Positions 1-8,416 of a stretch of 64,000 nucleotides of DNA are shown here, piece after piece. The notes beneath the pieces were generated by a model, which saw only the letters and a program-made list of their open reading frames with translations, had not been told where the DNA came from and made no database searches. Source of the DNA: UBA1234 sp964400015. Lineage in GTDB: Bacteria > Bacillota > Clostridia > TANB77 > UBA1234. The DNA is taken from the NCBI GenBank assembly GCA_964400015.1, contig CAYNRR010000007.1:11353-75352 (forward strand), written 5' to 3'. Within the stretch, counting starts at the first letter, position 1, and every line of letters begins with the position of its first letter. The translations under genes and the position numbers were made by a program.

Positions 1-578
1 ACTTACATATCTGTACAATTTCTGAAGGTGGAAGTTTACATATGGAACTTACAGCTAACAGAGGTAGAGGATATAATCCATCAGTAAAAAATAAAAATCC
101 AGACCAACCAATAGGAGTTATTGCTATAGATTCAATTTACACTCCAGTTAAGAAAGTTAATTTTTATGTAGAGAATACAAGAGTAGGTCAAATTACTGAC
201 TTTGACAAATTGACAATTGAATTATGGACAGATGGTAGCTTGCTTCCTGATGAGGCATTAAGCTTGGCTGCTAAAGTTATGAACGAACATTTAGCACTAT
301 TTATAGACTTATCAGAAGCAACAAAAAATACAGAAATTATGGTTGAAAAAGAAGAATCTAAGAAAGAAAAAGTTTTAGAAACTACAATCGAAGAATTAGA
401 TTTATCTGTAAGATCATATAATTGCTTAAAAAGAGCTGGAATTATCAATGTTGAAGATTTAACTAACAAGACAGAAGAAGAAATGATGAAAGTTAGAAAT
501 TTAGGTAGAAAATCTTTAGAAGAAGTAACTAATAAGTTACATTCTTTAGGACTAGATTTTATGCCTAGTGAAGAATAA
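1..578 (+). CDS. rpoA: RNA polymerase alpha subunit, C-terminal part
   Basis: This is the 3' part of rpoA, cut by the window edge. The frame is already open from base 3, so the ATG at 42 is internal. Visible is the end of the N-terminal dimerisation domain (motif MELTANRGRGY), then an acidic linker, then the alpha C-terminal domain with its helix-hairpin-helix segment (VRNLGRKSLEEV), which in the family contacts UP-element DNA and activators. It lies 26 bp upstream of rplQ, the usual end of the alpha operon in Firmicutes. Identification is secure; only the missing 5' end is unknown. Confidence 0.97.
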   Translation, partial: LHICTISEGGSLHMELTANRGRGYNPSVKNKNPDQPIGVIAIDSIYTPVKKVNFYVENTRVGQITDFDKLTIELWTDGSLLPDEALSLAAKVMNEHLALFIDLSEATKNTEIMVEKEESKKEKVLETTIEELDLSVRSYNCLKRAGIINVEDLTNKTEEEMMKVRNLGRKSLEEVTNKLHSLGLDFMPSEE

Positions 579-604
579 TGCGAAATAAGGAAGGGTGAAA
601 TAAA

Positions 605-1132
605 GTGGCAGAAATTAGAAAGTTGGGAAGAAAAACTGATCATAGATTAGCGATGCTTAAAAACTTGACAACTAGCGTGATTTGGCATGGTCAAATCGAA
701 ACTACTGAGGCTAAAGCTAAAGAAGTAAAGAGCATAGTTGATAGCTTAATTTCTCTTGCTATAAAAGAAAAAGATAACTATGAAATGGTAGAAGAAACTG
801 TTTCATTAGCTAAAATTGATGAGAAAACAGGTAATAAAGTTACTGAAACTGTTACAAGTGCTAACGGTAAAACTTACACAAAAGTTGTTAGAGAAAACGT
901 TACAAGAACAGTTAAAAAAGATAATCCATCAAGACTTGCTGCAAGAAAGAAAATTATTGCTAACTTAAATAAAGTAAAAGACGCTGAAGGTAATAATGTT
1001 GATTTACCAGGAAAAATGTTCGGAGAACTTGCTGAAAAATATGCAGATAGAAAAGGCGGTTATACAAGAATAATTAAACTTGGTCAAAGAAAAGGCGATG
1101 CAGCAGAAGCTGTTATTTTACAATTAGTTTAA
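605..1132 (+). CDS. rplQ: 50S ribosomal protein L17 with internal insertion
   Basis: L17, a large-subunit protein at the peptide exit-tunnel side. The start is GTG at 605, with a ribosome binding site (AAGGAAGGGTG) just upstream. The N-terminus (RKLGRKTDHRLAMLKNLTT) and C-terminus (KYADRKGGYTRIIK, RKGDAAEAV) are canonical. The protein has 175 residues against about 115-130 for most bacterial L17. The excess is an insert at about residues 60-105, rich in Thr, Val, Lys and Glu, in the loop between the conserved halves. It is the last gene of the alpha operon and is followed at once by a strong terminator. Confidence 0.96.
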   Translation: MAEIRKLGRKTDHRLAMLKNLTTSVIWHGQIETTEAKAKEVKSIVDSLISLAIKEKDNYEMVEETVSLAKIDEKTGNKVTETVTSANGKTYTKVVRENVTRTVKKDNPSRLAARKKIIANLNKVKDAEGNNVDLPGKMFGELAEKYADRKGGYTRIIKLGQRKGDAAEAVILQLV

Positions 1133-1144
1133 TAAAAATATTGG

Positions 1145-1179
1145 AGAACTAAGATATGAGATATCTTAGTTCTTTTTTT
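1145..1179 (+). terminator. Intrinsic terminator of rpoA-rplQ
   Basis: A 13-bp perfect stem (AGAACTAAGATAT, three-base loop GAG, complement) is followed by seven T. It ends the ribosomal protein operon. Confidence 0.93.
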
Positions 1180-1195
1180 GTCTATTAAAGTATAC

Positions 1196-1224
1196 TTGAT
1201 TATATTTATTGATTGAGATATAAT
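1196..1224 (+). promoter_or_regulatory. Vegetative promoter upstream of the wHTH protein
   Basis: TTGATT, 17 bp, TATAAT. It lies 180 bp before the start at 1404, so the transcript would carry a leader of about 170 nt. I see no known riboswitch there, only AT-rich sequence and a weak inverted repeat. Confidence 0.6.
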
Positions 1225-1403
1225 GTTTTTGTGAGTAGGTATACTCCATATAATATTTTTAATTTTTGATTTTTACACGTTTATATTGAACTTATATGAA
1301 GTATTACGTGTAGACTATTTTTCTTTAATATATGAAGATATGTTTAAGAAAAGTAGAAGATTAAACTAGAAATTCTGGATTTAATTTTAAGGGAGGAATA
1401 AGA

Positions 1404-2348
1404 ATGATAGAAGATAGTGCTATTAAAGCTCCTAAATCACCTTTTGCGATGAGGGAGAATGAAATTAAGGTCTTTGATGGAAAAGACGGATATGCCTCAA
1501 TAGACCAAGTTGTATTCAAGATTGATATGGGATATATAAATGAACTTCATTTTCAAATACTTGAAATTATCAACGATTTTGAATTTATTACTTCAAGACA
1601 AATATATCAAATGTTAACTTATAAGGGAATTGAAATAAAGTCTCAAGATAAGTTAAATAAAAAGCTTGAAGATATGATAAAGAGCAAAATTATAACGAGA
1701 TATTATTTCTCTAGTGATGAAGGTAAAGGAATATATAGAATTTATTGTTTAGATAAAATCGGTAAGTATTTATTAAATTCGAGAGGTATAAAAACTACAT
1801 GGCAACCAACTGATAATACTAAGCCTGTATATATGTTAAAGAGAAGACTTGCTGGAAACCAAGTAATAATTGCATATATGCAAAAGGTTGCTGCATATAA
1901 AAGCTTTGCTTTAAATCCTATGATGTATGCTAAAAGACAAAATACAAGATTTCAACCATCGGGTGGTCAAGTTACAGTTGTTAAAGATGATATTAAGGTT
2001 GATTTTATTTTTGAAGTGGTTAGAAGAAATCCTGGTTGGGAAGAAAAATTCATGGAAAAAATGAAATTATACGAGGAGTTTTATGCTAATTATCAAGCAA
2101 AGGACTGTGGATTTGATAAGAGACCACAGCTAGTTTTGATTGCTGAAGATGATGAACATTTAATTGAATTGTTTAAGAATATTAAAAGAATAAATGTTGA
2201 ATTGAAGGGTATTGAAATTTATTTTTCAACTGATTTAAGACAGTTAGAAAATGAAATTGATAAAACTATTATAGTATTTAAGCAAGATCCTACAACAGGT
2301 AGATATAGTATGGAAATGGGCCCAGTTTCATTTCTTGAAAACAAATAA
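1404..2348 (+). CDS. Replication-relaxation-like winged-helix protein
   Basis: A 314-residue soluble protein. From about residue 50 to 120 it reads as a winged helix-turn-helix (LHFQILEIINDFEFITSRQIYQML, then a basic second helix and the beta wing). The second half contains strand-rich segments such as VKDDIKVDFIFEVVRR and QLVLIAEDD. This layout matches the family annotated as plasmid replication-relaxation proteins (Replic_Relax), found with conjugative or plasmid modules of Firmicutes. The family assignment is from memory of the pattern and its biochemical role is not established. A clear RBS (GGGAGGAATAAG) precedes the ATG. A TraG/VirD4-like gene lies 1.1 kb downstream in opposite orientation, which fits a mobile-element relic. 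Confidence 0.5.
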   Translation: MIEDSAIKAPKSPFAMRENEIKVFDGKDGYASIDQVVFKIDMGYINELHFQILEIINDFEFITSRQIYQMLTYKGIEIKSQDKLNKKLEDMIKSKIITRYYFSSDEGKGIYRIYCLDKIGKYLLNSRGIKTTWQPTDNTKPVYMLKRRLAGNQVIIAYMQKVAAYKSFALNPMMYAKRQNTRFQPSGGQVTVVKDDIKVDFIFEVVRRNPGWEEKFMEKMKLYEEFYANYQAKDCGFDKRPQLVLIAEDDEHLIELFKNIKRINVELKGIEIYFSTDLRQLENEIDKTIIVFKQDPTTGRYSMEMGPVSFLENK

Positions 2349-2355
2349 TTATAAG

Positions 2356-2386
2356 AGAGAGGTTGCTTTAATGTAACCTCTTTTTT
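2356..2386 (+). terminator. Intrinsic terminator
   Basis: Stem AGAGGTT / AACCTCT with an 11-base loop, followed by a run of six T. It separates the wHTH gene from galE. Confidence 0.8.
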
Positions 2387-2406
2387 GAAATTTAAGGAGG
2401 TTTTTT

Positions 2407-3411
2407 ATGAAAATTTTATTGACGGGTGGAGCAGGATATATTGGCTCGCACACAGCTATTGAATTAGTACAAGCAGGATATGATATTGTTATAGGAGATA
2501 ATTTCTCAAATAGCAAACCTGAAGTTATTGGAAGACTAGAAAAAATATTAGATAAGCAAGTTAAATTCTACGAAATCGATTTTACAAATTATGAAGCTGT
2601 TGATGAGCTATTTGCAAAAGAAAATTTTGATGCTGTAATACATTTTGCAGGTCTTAAAGCTGTTGGAGAGTCGTGTTCAATTCCTTTAGAATATTACAGA
2701 AATAATATTGATAGTACATTGGTTTTATTGAAAGCTATGAAAAAATATGGCGTAAACAATATTGTTTTTAGTTCATCTGCAACAGTATATGGTATTCCTA
2801 AAGAAATTCCTTTAAAAGAGGATATGCCTACTTCTTGCACTAATCCATACGGTTGGACAAAGTATATGAATGAGCAAATATTGAAAGATGTTGCAAAAGC
2901 AAATCCGCAAATGTCAGTAATTTTGTTAAGATATTTTAATCCTATTGGTGCTCACGAAAGTGGTTTGATAGGTGAAGATCCAAATGGGATTCCTAATAAC
3001 TTAATGCCATACATAACTCAAGTAGCTAATAAGAGACTACCATTACTTAATATTTTTGGAAATGATTATCCAACTAAAGATGGTACAGGTGTTAGAGATT
3101 ATATTCATGTTGTAGATTTGGCTAAAGGACACGTAAAAGCTATTGATTTTTCTTTTAAGAATAGAGGAGTTGAGATTTTTAATCTTGGTACTGGAAAAGG
3201 TTGTAGCGTTTTAGATATTGTTAAAGCTTTTGAAGAAGCCAATAATGTAGAAGTTCCTTATGCAATTGTTGAAAGAAGACCAGGTGATATTGCAGAATGT
3301 TATGCTGATGCTTCTAAAGCTGCTGAACTATTAAATTGGCATGCTGAAAGAGATCTTGTTCAAATGTGTAAAGATTCATGGAGATGGCAACAAAATTGCA
3401 ATTTAAAATAA
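2407..3411 (+). CDS. galE: UDP-glucose 4-epimerase
   Basis: An extended short-chain dehydrogenase that interconverts UDP-glucose and UDP-galactose with bound NAD, feeding cell-surface glycan synthesis. The N-terminal Rossmann motif is GGAGYIGSHT. The catalytic pair is the YxxxK motif (YGWTK, near residue 150), preceded by SSSATVYG. The substrate-binding segment LRYFNPIGAHESGLIGEDP is typical of GalE. At 334 residues it has the normal family length. The RBS is AAGGAGG. It is monocistronic here, with terminators on both sides and no other galactose genes nearby. Confidence 0.95.
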   Translation: MKILLTGGAGYIGSHTAIELVQAGYDIVIGDNFSNSKPEVIGRLEKILDKQVKFYEIDFTNYEAVDELFAKENFDAVIHFAGLKAVGESCSIPLEYYRNNIDSTLVLLKAMKKYGVNNIVFSSSATVYGIPKEIPLKEDMPTSCTNPYGWTKYMNEQILKDVAKANPQMSVILLRYFNPIGAHESGLIGEDPNGIPNNLMPYITQVANKRLPLLNIFGNDYPTKDGTGVRDYIHVVDLAKGHVKAIDFSFKNRGVEIFNLGTGKGCSVLDIVKAFEEANNVEVPYAIVERRPGDIAECYADASKAAELLNWHAERDLVQMCKDSWRWQQNCNLK

Positions 3412-3412
3412 T

Positions 3413-3451
3413 AAAAAAACCTTCAAGTAGGAATACTTGAAGGCTTTTTTT
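3413..3451. terminator. Bidirectional terminator between galE and the TraG-like gene
   Basis: A 10-bp perfect stem (CCTTCAAGTA, loop GGAA, complement) is flanked by A7 on the left and T7 on the right. It can therefore end both the plus-strand galE and the convergent minus-strand gene. Confidence 0.92.
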
Positions 3452-3459
3452 AATCCTTT

Positions 3460-6123
3460 TTAATCTTCTTTTTTATGAATGTCTAAATCTATAATTTCAC
3501 TATTGTCATCTTCGTTTGTGTTTGTATCTTGATTTGTATTTGGTAAGAATAAACTATCAATAACGAAATCGTTGATACCATCGTGATTAACATCTATAAA
3601 TAGTTCGTTATTTTCAACTAATATTTTCATGTTTTCTTCTGATAGAGTAGGTGTTATATTTGTATTTAAAACATCATTATCTTTTGAAGTATTAAGATTT
3701 GAGTTATCGATATTGATATCGATTAAATCATCTGTAATAGTAGGGTTATAATAACTTGAGTTTGGAACATAGCTGTCAGTAACAGCTGTTTGAGTATTTT
3801 GAACAGTATCTGAAACATATGATGGAACATTTAAGTTGATATCGTTTTCAACAGTTTCATCAGGTTGGAATATTTCAAAGTTGTAATTTGCGGATTTATG
3901 AGGTTCATAATACTTTTTATTTATGAAATCAGTCTTACCTCTACCAACAATTGATTTTCCAGATTCGTTTTTAGTTCTATATACACAAGTCTTAAATGCT
4001 AAGTTAACAATTTTAGCTGGCTTATAATGTGGAGAATAGTTTGTTTCAGCAGTCATTAAGTTGGCTGTTATCTTGTCGGCACCTTCTTGTGTAGATGAGT
4101 CGGCAAGTATTCTCTTGTATTTCCATTTTTTCTTGTTACCAAATTCTTTAGACCAGAATTCTGATTCTTCAGCAGTCATATCACCAAATACAATTTGAGT
4201 TTTTGTATTTGTTATTATAACGTCTTTAAAATAAGCAAGCGACTTATTTTTTGTAAGCTGAGATAAGTTCTGAATTGTTATCAATGTTCCTACACGATAT
4301 TTTCTAAATAATGTGAAGAAAGCTTCAGTATCTTTATTTACGTATAATGGGAACTCATCAATGTATATAAAATGAGGAGTTCTAGTATCTTCGATACCAG
4401 GTCTTCTTAAAACAGCATCTTTTAATGAAAGTATTACAAACATACCAAATGCTCTTTGATGTAGTTCACCAAGGTCACCTTGTCTTGTACAAGCTGTGAT
4501 TATCTCACCATTTGCAAGAGCTTTATCAAGGTCAACGTTGTTATCTCTACTACATAATACATGTTTAACGCCAGGATTTCTTAAGAAGTTATCAAGCTGT
4601 GTAATTGCTCCATAAACGTGTTTTTCAGTTTCTTTTCTACCACTACCATAAGTTGATGCGATTTCATAACCGTGGATGTTAACTGGTGGCTTATAGAAGT
4701 TCTTTTCAAAATATCCTACAAGCGATTTGTAGTCTTCTGAAAGAACAGGATCTTTCTTCAATACTTCCGTCATTTCTTCTGCAATATCAAAATTATTAAG
4801 AATGGCAAGCATATCTTCAAGAGTAGGAAGGTCGCCATTGTGCATTCTTGGATAAATAAGTTTTAATAAAATAGCTAAGTTTTCAAAAGCTTGTTGAGAA
4901 ACGTTTGCAAAGAAAACGTTATCTCCACCTGAATTTTCAGATTCGTACATACCCTTTAAAACTGTTGAAATAATACTTGCTACTTTAGCAGGGTCATTTC
5001 CTATAAATGGATTGATACCTTTTGAATTTGGATCAGAAGGGTCAATAATATTTACAGGAATATCATAAGCTTTAGCAACTTTTCTAACACGTTCGATACA
5101 CGCATTATCAGGAGCTACAAGTGTAAAACCGATACCGCGATAATATATTTCATTTGTTTCTGGATCTTGATATTTGAACATATCTTTAACATAAGCTTTA
5201 TATTCATCAATTCTGGATTCTTTAGGCTTTAGATAAGATAATGTGAAAGTGCTATTCAAATATTCGTTACTATAAGGAACTCTAAGCGTTGCTAAACCTG
5301 CATGTAATGCATTATAACCTAACTTCTTACTAACTTCTCTAAAGAAATATTTACGCTCTAAGTCCATTGCACACATAGGTTCAACAATAGTTGCTGTCTT
5401 ACCTGTACCAGTAGCACCTTCAACTAGTACGGCTTCGTATCTTTTCTTTTCAGGAATAACTGCTGGTTTTCCTGTTTGGTCATCAATACAAATTTGAGCA
5501 TTACACATAAATACATCAGGAGTTTTAATTAAAGATTTTGAAGGAACTAATTTGAAGCCTTTGAAATCTTCAAATGAGTCAATCCAATCTTGGTCAGCAT
5601 CCATGATATCTTCAAGGTGGTAAAAAATTCCTTGTTTAAGAGAAAGTAATGGATAAATTAAAGTAACCGCCTTTAGTGCTGGTGCAATTAGCTCAGGCAT
5701 ATTTATTGCTATGTATTTGAAATTTGAAAGATTCATTAACCAGAACCATGAAAATTCGTTAATCCATTGAGCTATCATTACGGTAGCAATAATTCTAAAA
5801 GCAATTACATAATATATGTAATATGTAATTGGTTGGGTTATTGTTTTGCAAAATGGTGAAGCACATAATATTGAATAACCAGCCACCAATATAAATAATG
5901 CGAACGTATACATGAGTGGAGACCAATAATTTACGAATTGTCCAGTGAACAATACAGATATAATTTCTAGGACTCTATCAAAAGCAAATATAATTGTTAA
6001 TATTGAAAATAGATATCCAAAGAAAGAATTCAAATCTATATTGAATGGTTTTAAAAGTGAGTTTATTGGATCCATCAATTTGTATATAACTTTCTTAAAA
6101 AATGATAAAATTGTTCTTACCAT
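3460..6123 (-). CDS. Orphan TraG/VirD4-like coupling ATPase
   Basis: An 887-residue membrane ATPase. Residues about 35-165 contain four hydrophobic segments. The Walker A motif GATGTGKT is at 236-243. A Walker-B-like segment (HFIYIDEFPLYV) is followed by FFTLFRKYRVGTLITIQNLSQL, which matches the TraM-recognition region of TraD/TraG coupling proteins. In conjugation these motor proteins deliver DNA or protein to a type IV secretion channel. The C-terminal 150 residues are Asn/Asp/Thr-rich and disordered-looking, with one Ca-binding-like loop (DVNHDGINDF) near residue 850. No relaxase, VirB4 or other secretion gene is in the window. It could be a conjugative remnant or a chromosomal ATPase with its own role. 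Confidence 0.8.
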   Translation of the reverse strand: MVRTILSFFKKVIYKLMDPINSLLKPFNIDLNSFFGYLFSILTIIFAFDRVLEIISVLFTGQFVNYWSPLMYTFALFILVAGYSILCASPFCKTITQPITYYIYYVIAFRIIATVMIAQWINEFSWFWLMNLSNFKYIAINMPELIAPALKAVTLIYPLLSLKQGIFYHLEDIMDADQDWIDSFEDFKGFKLVPSKSLIKTPDVFMCNAQICIDDQTGKPAVIPEKKRYEAVLVEGATGTGKTATIVEPMCAMDLERKYFFREVSKKLGYNALHAGLATLRVPYSNEYLNSTFTLSYLKPKESRIDEYKAYVKDMFKYQDPETNEIYYRGIGFTLVAPDNACIERVRKVAKAYDIPVNIIDPSDPNSKGINPFIGNDPAKVASIISTVLKGMYESENSGGDNVFFANVSQQAFENLAILLKLIYPRMHNGDLPTLEDMLAILNNFDIAEEMTEVLKKDPVLSEDYKSLVGYFEKNFYKPPVNIHGYEIASTYGSGRKETEKHVYGAITQLDNFLRNPGVKHVLCSRDNNVDLDKALANGEIITACTRQGDLGELHQRAFGMFVILSLKDAVLRRPGIEDTRTPHFIYIDEFPLYVNKDTEAFFTLFRKYRVGTLITIQNLSQLTKNKSLAYFKDVIITNTKTQIVFGDMTAEESEFWSKEFGNKKKWKYKRILADSSTQEGADKITANLMTAETNYSPHYKPAKIVNLAFKTCVYRTKNESGKSIVGRGKTDFINKKYYEPHKSANYNFEIFQPDETVENDINLNVPSYVSDTVQNTQTAVTDSYVPNSSYYNPTITDDLIDINIDNSNLNTSKDNDVLNTNITPTLSEENMKILVENNELFIDVNHDGINDFVIDSLFLPNTNQDTNTNEDDNSEIIDLDIHKKED

Positions 6124-6169
6124 AAAATACCCTCCAAAGGTTCATTTATTGACAAAATCAGTCATCTAT

Positions 6170-6198
6170 ATTATGCTATATTTTAGTTAAAAATTCAA
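6170..6198 (-). promoter_or_regulatory. Probable promoter of the TraG-like gene
   Basis: Read on the minus strand: TTGAAT, 17 bp, CATAAT, about 50 bp before the start at 6123. Confidence 0.45.
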
Positions 6199-6258
6199 GT
6201 AATATCGGTAAAATACTTGAAAATTTATGTAAATTTGAAAAAGCATGGAGGAACAACT

Positions 6259-6835
6259 ATGAAAGTGATTGTAGGATTACGGAAATCCAGGTTCTAGGTA
6301 TGATGATACTCGTCATAATGTTGGATTTGCAGCGATAGATAAAATAGCTCAGAAACTTTCAATACAAACTAATAAAAACAAGTTTGACTCAATAATTGGA
6401 GAGGGAATGTATAACGGAGAAAAGATTTTATTAGCAAAACCTCAGACATACATGAATTTGAGTGGTGAAGCAATAAAGCAAATTGTTGATTTTTATAAAG
6501 TTGAAATAAAAGATGTGATAGTAATATATGATGATATAGATTTAGATATAGGAAGTATTAGAATAAAACCAAAAGGTGGAACTGGGACACACAATGGTAT
6601 GCGTAATATTGCGTATATGCTTCAAAGCACGGATTTCCCTAGGGTTAGAATTGGTACTGGAAAAGTAATTATAGGAATTGACTTAAAAGATTTTGTACTT
6701 ATGAAAATGTCAAAAGAAGAAAAAAATATTATTGAAAAAGTTACTGAAAATGTATATAATTCAGTGATTGAAATGCTTGAACACGGACTTGAAAAAGCGA
6801 TGAGCATGTATAACAACAAAAACGAGGTTGTATAA
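6259..6835 (+). CDS. pth: Peptidyl-tRNA hydrolase, needs +1 frameshift at CGG 6280-6282
   Basis: Pth recycles peptidyl-tRNA dropped from stalled ribosomes and is normally essential. The zero frame from ATG 6259 gives MKVIVGL, then CGG, and reaches TAG five codons later. Skipping C6280 gives the family-typical GLGNPGS, the catalytic-His segment RHNVGF, and then an uninterrupted frame to 6835. Downstream motifs include KPQTYMNLSG, VIYDDIDL and KGGTGTHNGM, covering the usual Asn, Asp and Asn active-site positions. Total length is about 191 residues, normal for Pth. The break lies exactly at a CGG codon, as in two other genes of this window. I annotate one gene decoded by +1 frameshifting; a sequencing insertion or a recent mutation is the alternative. 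Confidence 0.85.
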
Positions 6836-6836
6836 T

Positions 6837-8006
6837 ATGAGTGAACTAATAATAAATCATAAAGATGAAAAAATTGAAGTATGTGTGTTAGAAGATAATT
6901 CAATATGTGAACTTTATGTATATGATGATGAAAAAAATAATATTATGGGGAATATTTATTTAGGTAAAGTTAGAAATGTGGTTGATGGAATGCAAGCTGC
7001 ATTTGTAGATATAGGTATGGATAAAAATGCTTTTATATCGGTAAAAGATGCTGCACCTAAAGTTGATGTAGTAAAAGAAAAACAGATTATAGATTTTAAG
7101 ATATCTAAAATTGTAAAACCAAATTCTAATATACTAGTTCAAGTAAAGAAAATGCCAACGTTAGAAAAAGGAGCGAGAGTTTCAACACATATAACGCTTC
7201 CTGGAAATTATTTAGTTTTGATGCCTAATTTTGAAGTGGTAACTGTTTCACAAAAAATTGAATCAGATGTTGAAAGAAAACGTTTGCTAAATATTGTAAA
7301 ATCTGTAATGCCTGAAAATTTTGGAGCAATAATAAGGACAGATGCAGAAGGCGTTTCTGAAAGTGACTTAATAAATGATTTTAATGCAGTCATGGAAAAG
7401 TGGAAACAAATTGAGAAAAAGTCCAAAGCTGATGAAATAGCGTTAGTTTATGATGAGCATGAAATAGTTTCTAAGATCGGTAGAGATCTTATAAATCAAA
7501 AATTAGAAAAGATATATATAAATAGCGAAAAGCTTTATGATGATATAAAACAATATATTAGTTTGAATGAAAATAAGAAGAATATTCCAATAGAATTTAT
7601 GAAAGTGAAAGATATAATCGATGAGTTTGGGCTAAAATCAGAATTATTAAATGTTACAAGTAGAAAAGTCTGGTTAAAAAACGGTGGCTATATAGTGATT
7701 GATAAAACTGAGGCACTTACAGCAATTGACGTAAATTCAGGTAAATTCGTTGGAAATAGTGATTTAGAACAAACAGCTTTAGAAGTTAATTTAGAGGCGG
7801 CTAAGGAAATAATGAAGCAAATACGCTTAAAAGATATAGGTGGAATAATAGTTATTGATTATATAGACTTGAATAAAAAGGAAAATCAGCAAAAAATCAT
7901 AGCTGCAATGAATGCAGAAATATTAAAAGATAGAAGCAGAATAGATATAAAAGGTTATACTGAATTAAATTTAGTGGAACTTACTCGAAAAAGAATGAAT
8001 ATATAG
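6837..8006 (+). CDS. rng: Ribonuclease G/E family endoribonuclease, short form
   Basis: A single-strand-specific endoribonuclease involved in rRNA and mRNA processing. The N-terminal S1-like domain contains NIYLGKVRNVVDGMQAAFVD. The catalytic DNase-I-like subdomain carries the two metal-binding aspartates in LTAIDVNSGKFVG and GGIIVIDYID. The protein stops after NLVELTRKRMNI, directly where the family usually continues to a cysteine pair forming the zinc link and a small tetramer domain. It is therefore about 390 residues, against about 490 for E. coli RNase G. The start ATG 6837 is one base after the pth stop, so translation is probably coupled. An upstream TTG at 6828 is less likely. Confidence 0.9.
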   Translation: MSELIINHKDEKIEVCVLEDNSICELYVYDDEKNNIMGNIYLGKVRNVVDGMQAAFVDIGMDKNAFISVKDAAPKVDVVKEKQIIDFKISKIVKPNSNILVQVKKMPTLEKGARVSTHITLPGNYLVLMPNFEVVTVSQKIESDVERKRLLNIVKSVMPENFGAIIRTDAEGVSESDLINDFNAVMEKWKQIEKKSKADEIALVYDEHEIVSKIGRDLINQKLEKIYINSEKLYDDIKQYISLNENKKNIPIEFMKVKDIIDEFGLKSELLNVTSRKVWLKNGGYIVIDKTEALTAIDVNSGKFVGNSDLEQTALEVNLEAAKEIMKQIRLKDIGGIIVIDYIDLNKKENQQKIIAAMNAEILKDRSRIDIKGYTELNLVELTRKRMNI

Positions 8007-8013
8007 AAAAATG

Positions 8014-8042
8014 TTGCAAAATTGTTACTTTTATGATAACAT
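8014..8042 (+). promoter_or_regulatory. Promoter of rpsF-ssb-rpsR
   Basis: TTGCAA, 17 bp, TAACAT, just downstream of the rng stop codon and upstream of the structured rpsF leader. Confidence 0.55.
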
Positions 8043-8047
8043 ATTGG

Positions 8048-8100
8048 TCGCAGTGAAACTGCCTTGCTCTATGTTAAATCATAGGGCCGTGAGTCCAAAA
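8048..8100 (+). promoter_or_regulatory. Probable S6:S18 autoregulatory mRNA leader
   Basis: Two adjacent hairpins precede rpsF. The first is GCAGT-GAA-ACTGC at 8050-8062. The second is a 7-bp stem (CTCTATG / CATAGGG, loop TTAAAT) at 8067-8086, followed immediately by CCG at 8087-8089. A hairpin flanked on its 3' side by CCG is the hallmark of the known rpsF leader bound by the S6:S18 complex, which represses the operon. The match is by eye. Confidence 0.6.
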
Positions 8101-8113
8101 GGAGGTGTAATAG

Positions 8114-8395
8114 ATGCAAAATAATTATGAAACAATCATGATTATCAACTCTAATCTTGAAGAAGCTACTATCAAAGCAACAGTTGAAAAGTTTCAATCT
8201 TTAATCAACGCTAATGGTAAAGTAGAATCAACAGAGGAGTGGGGAAAGAAAAAATTAGCTTATCCTATCAAAAAACAAGCTGAAGGATATTATGTTCTAG
8301 TTAATTTTACAAGTAACCCAGAATTTATTGATGAACTAGATAGAATTTATAACATTACTGATGAAGTTATAAAGCATATAGTTGTCAAAAAATAA
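8114..8395 (+). CDS. rpsF: 30S ribosomal protein S6
   Basis: A 93-residue protein with the S6 ferredoxin-like fold. It starts NNYETIMIINSNLEE, contains the conserved WGKKKLAYPIKKQAEGYY, and ends in ITDEVIKHIVVKK. S6 binds the central domain of 16S rRNA as a heterodimer with S18, which is encoded two genes downstream. The RBS is AGGAGGTG. The order rpsF-ssb-rpsR is conserved across Firmicutes. Confidence 0.97.
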   Translation: MQNNYETIMIINSNLEEATIKATVEKFQSLINANGKVESTEEWGKKKLAYPIKKQAEGYYVLVNFTSNPEFIDELDRIYNITDEVIKHIVVKK

Positions 8396-8416
8396 TTAAG
8401 AGGAGGACTTTTTATT

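Noticed and set aside
1273..1316. Inverted repeat TACACGT / ACGTGTA as a terminator or riboswitch
   Set aside because: Only 7 bp with a 25-base loop in AT-rich sequence; no conserved riboswitch blocks seen.
6407..6835. Short pth starting at ATG 6407
   Set aside because: The conserved N-terminus including the catalytic-His segment lies upstream in the same frame from 6281 and in the other frame from 6259; no ribosome binding site precedes 6407.
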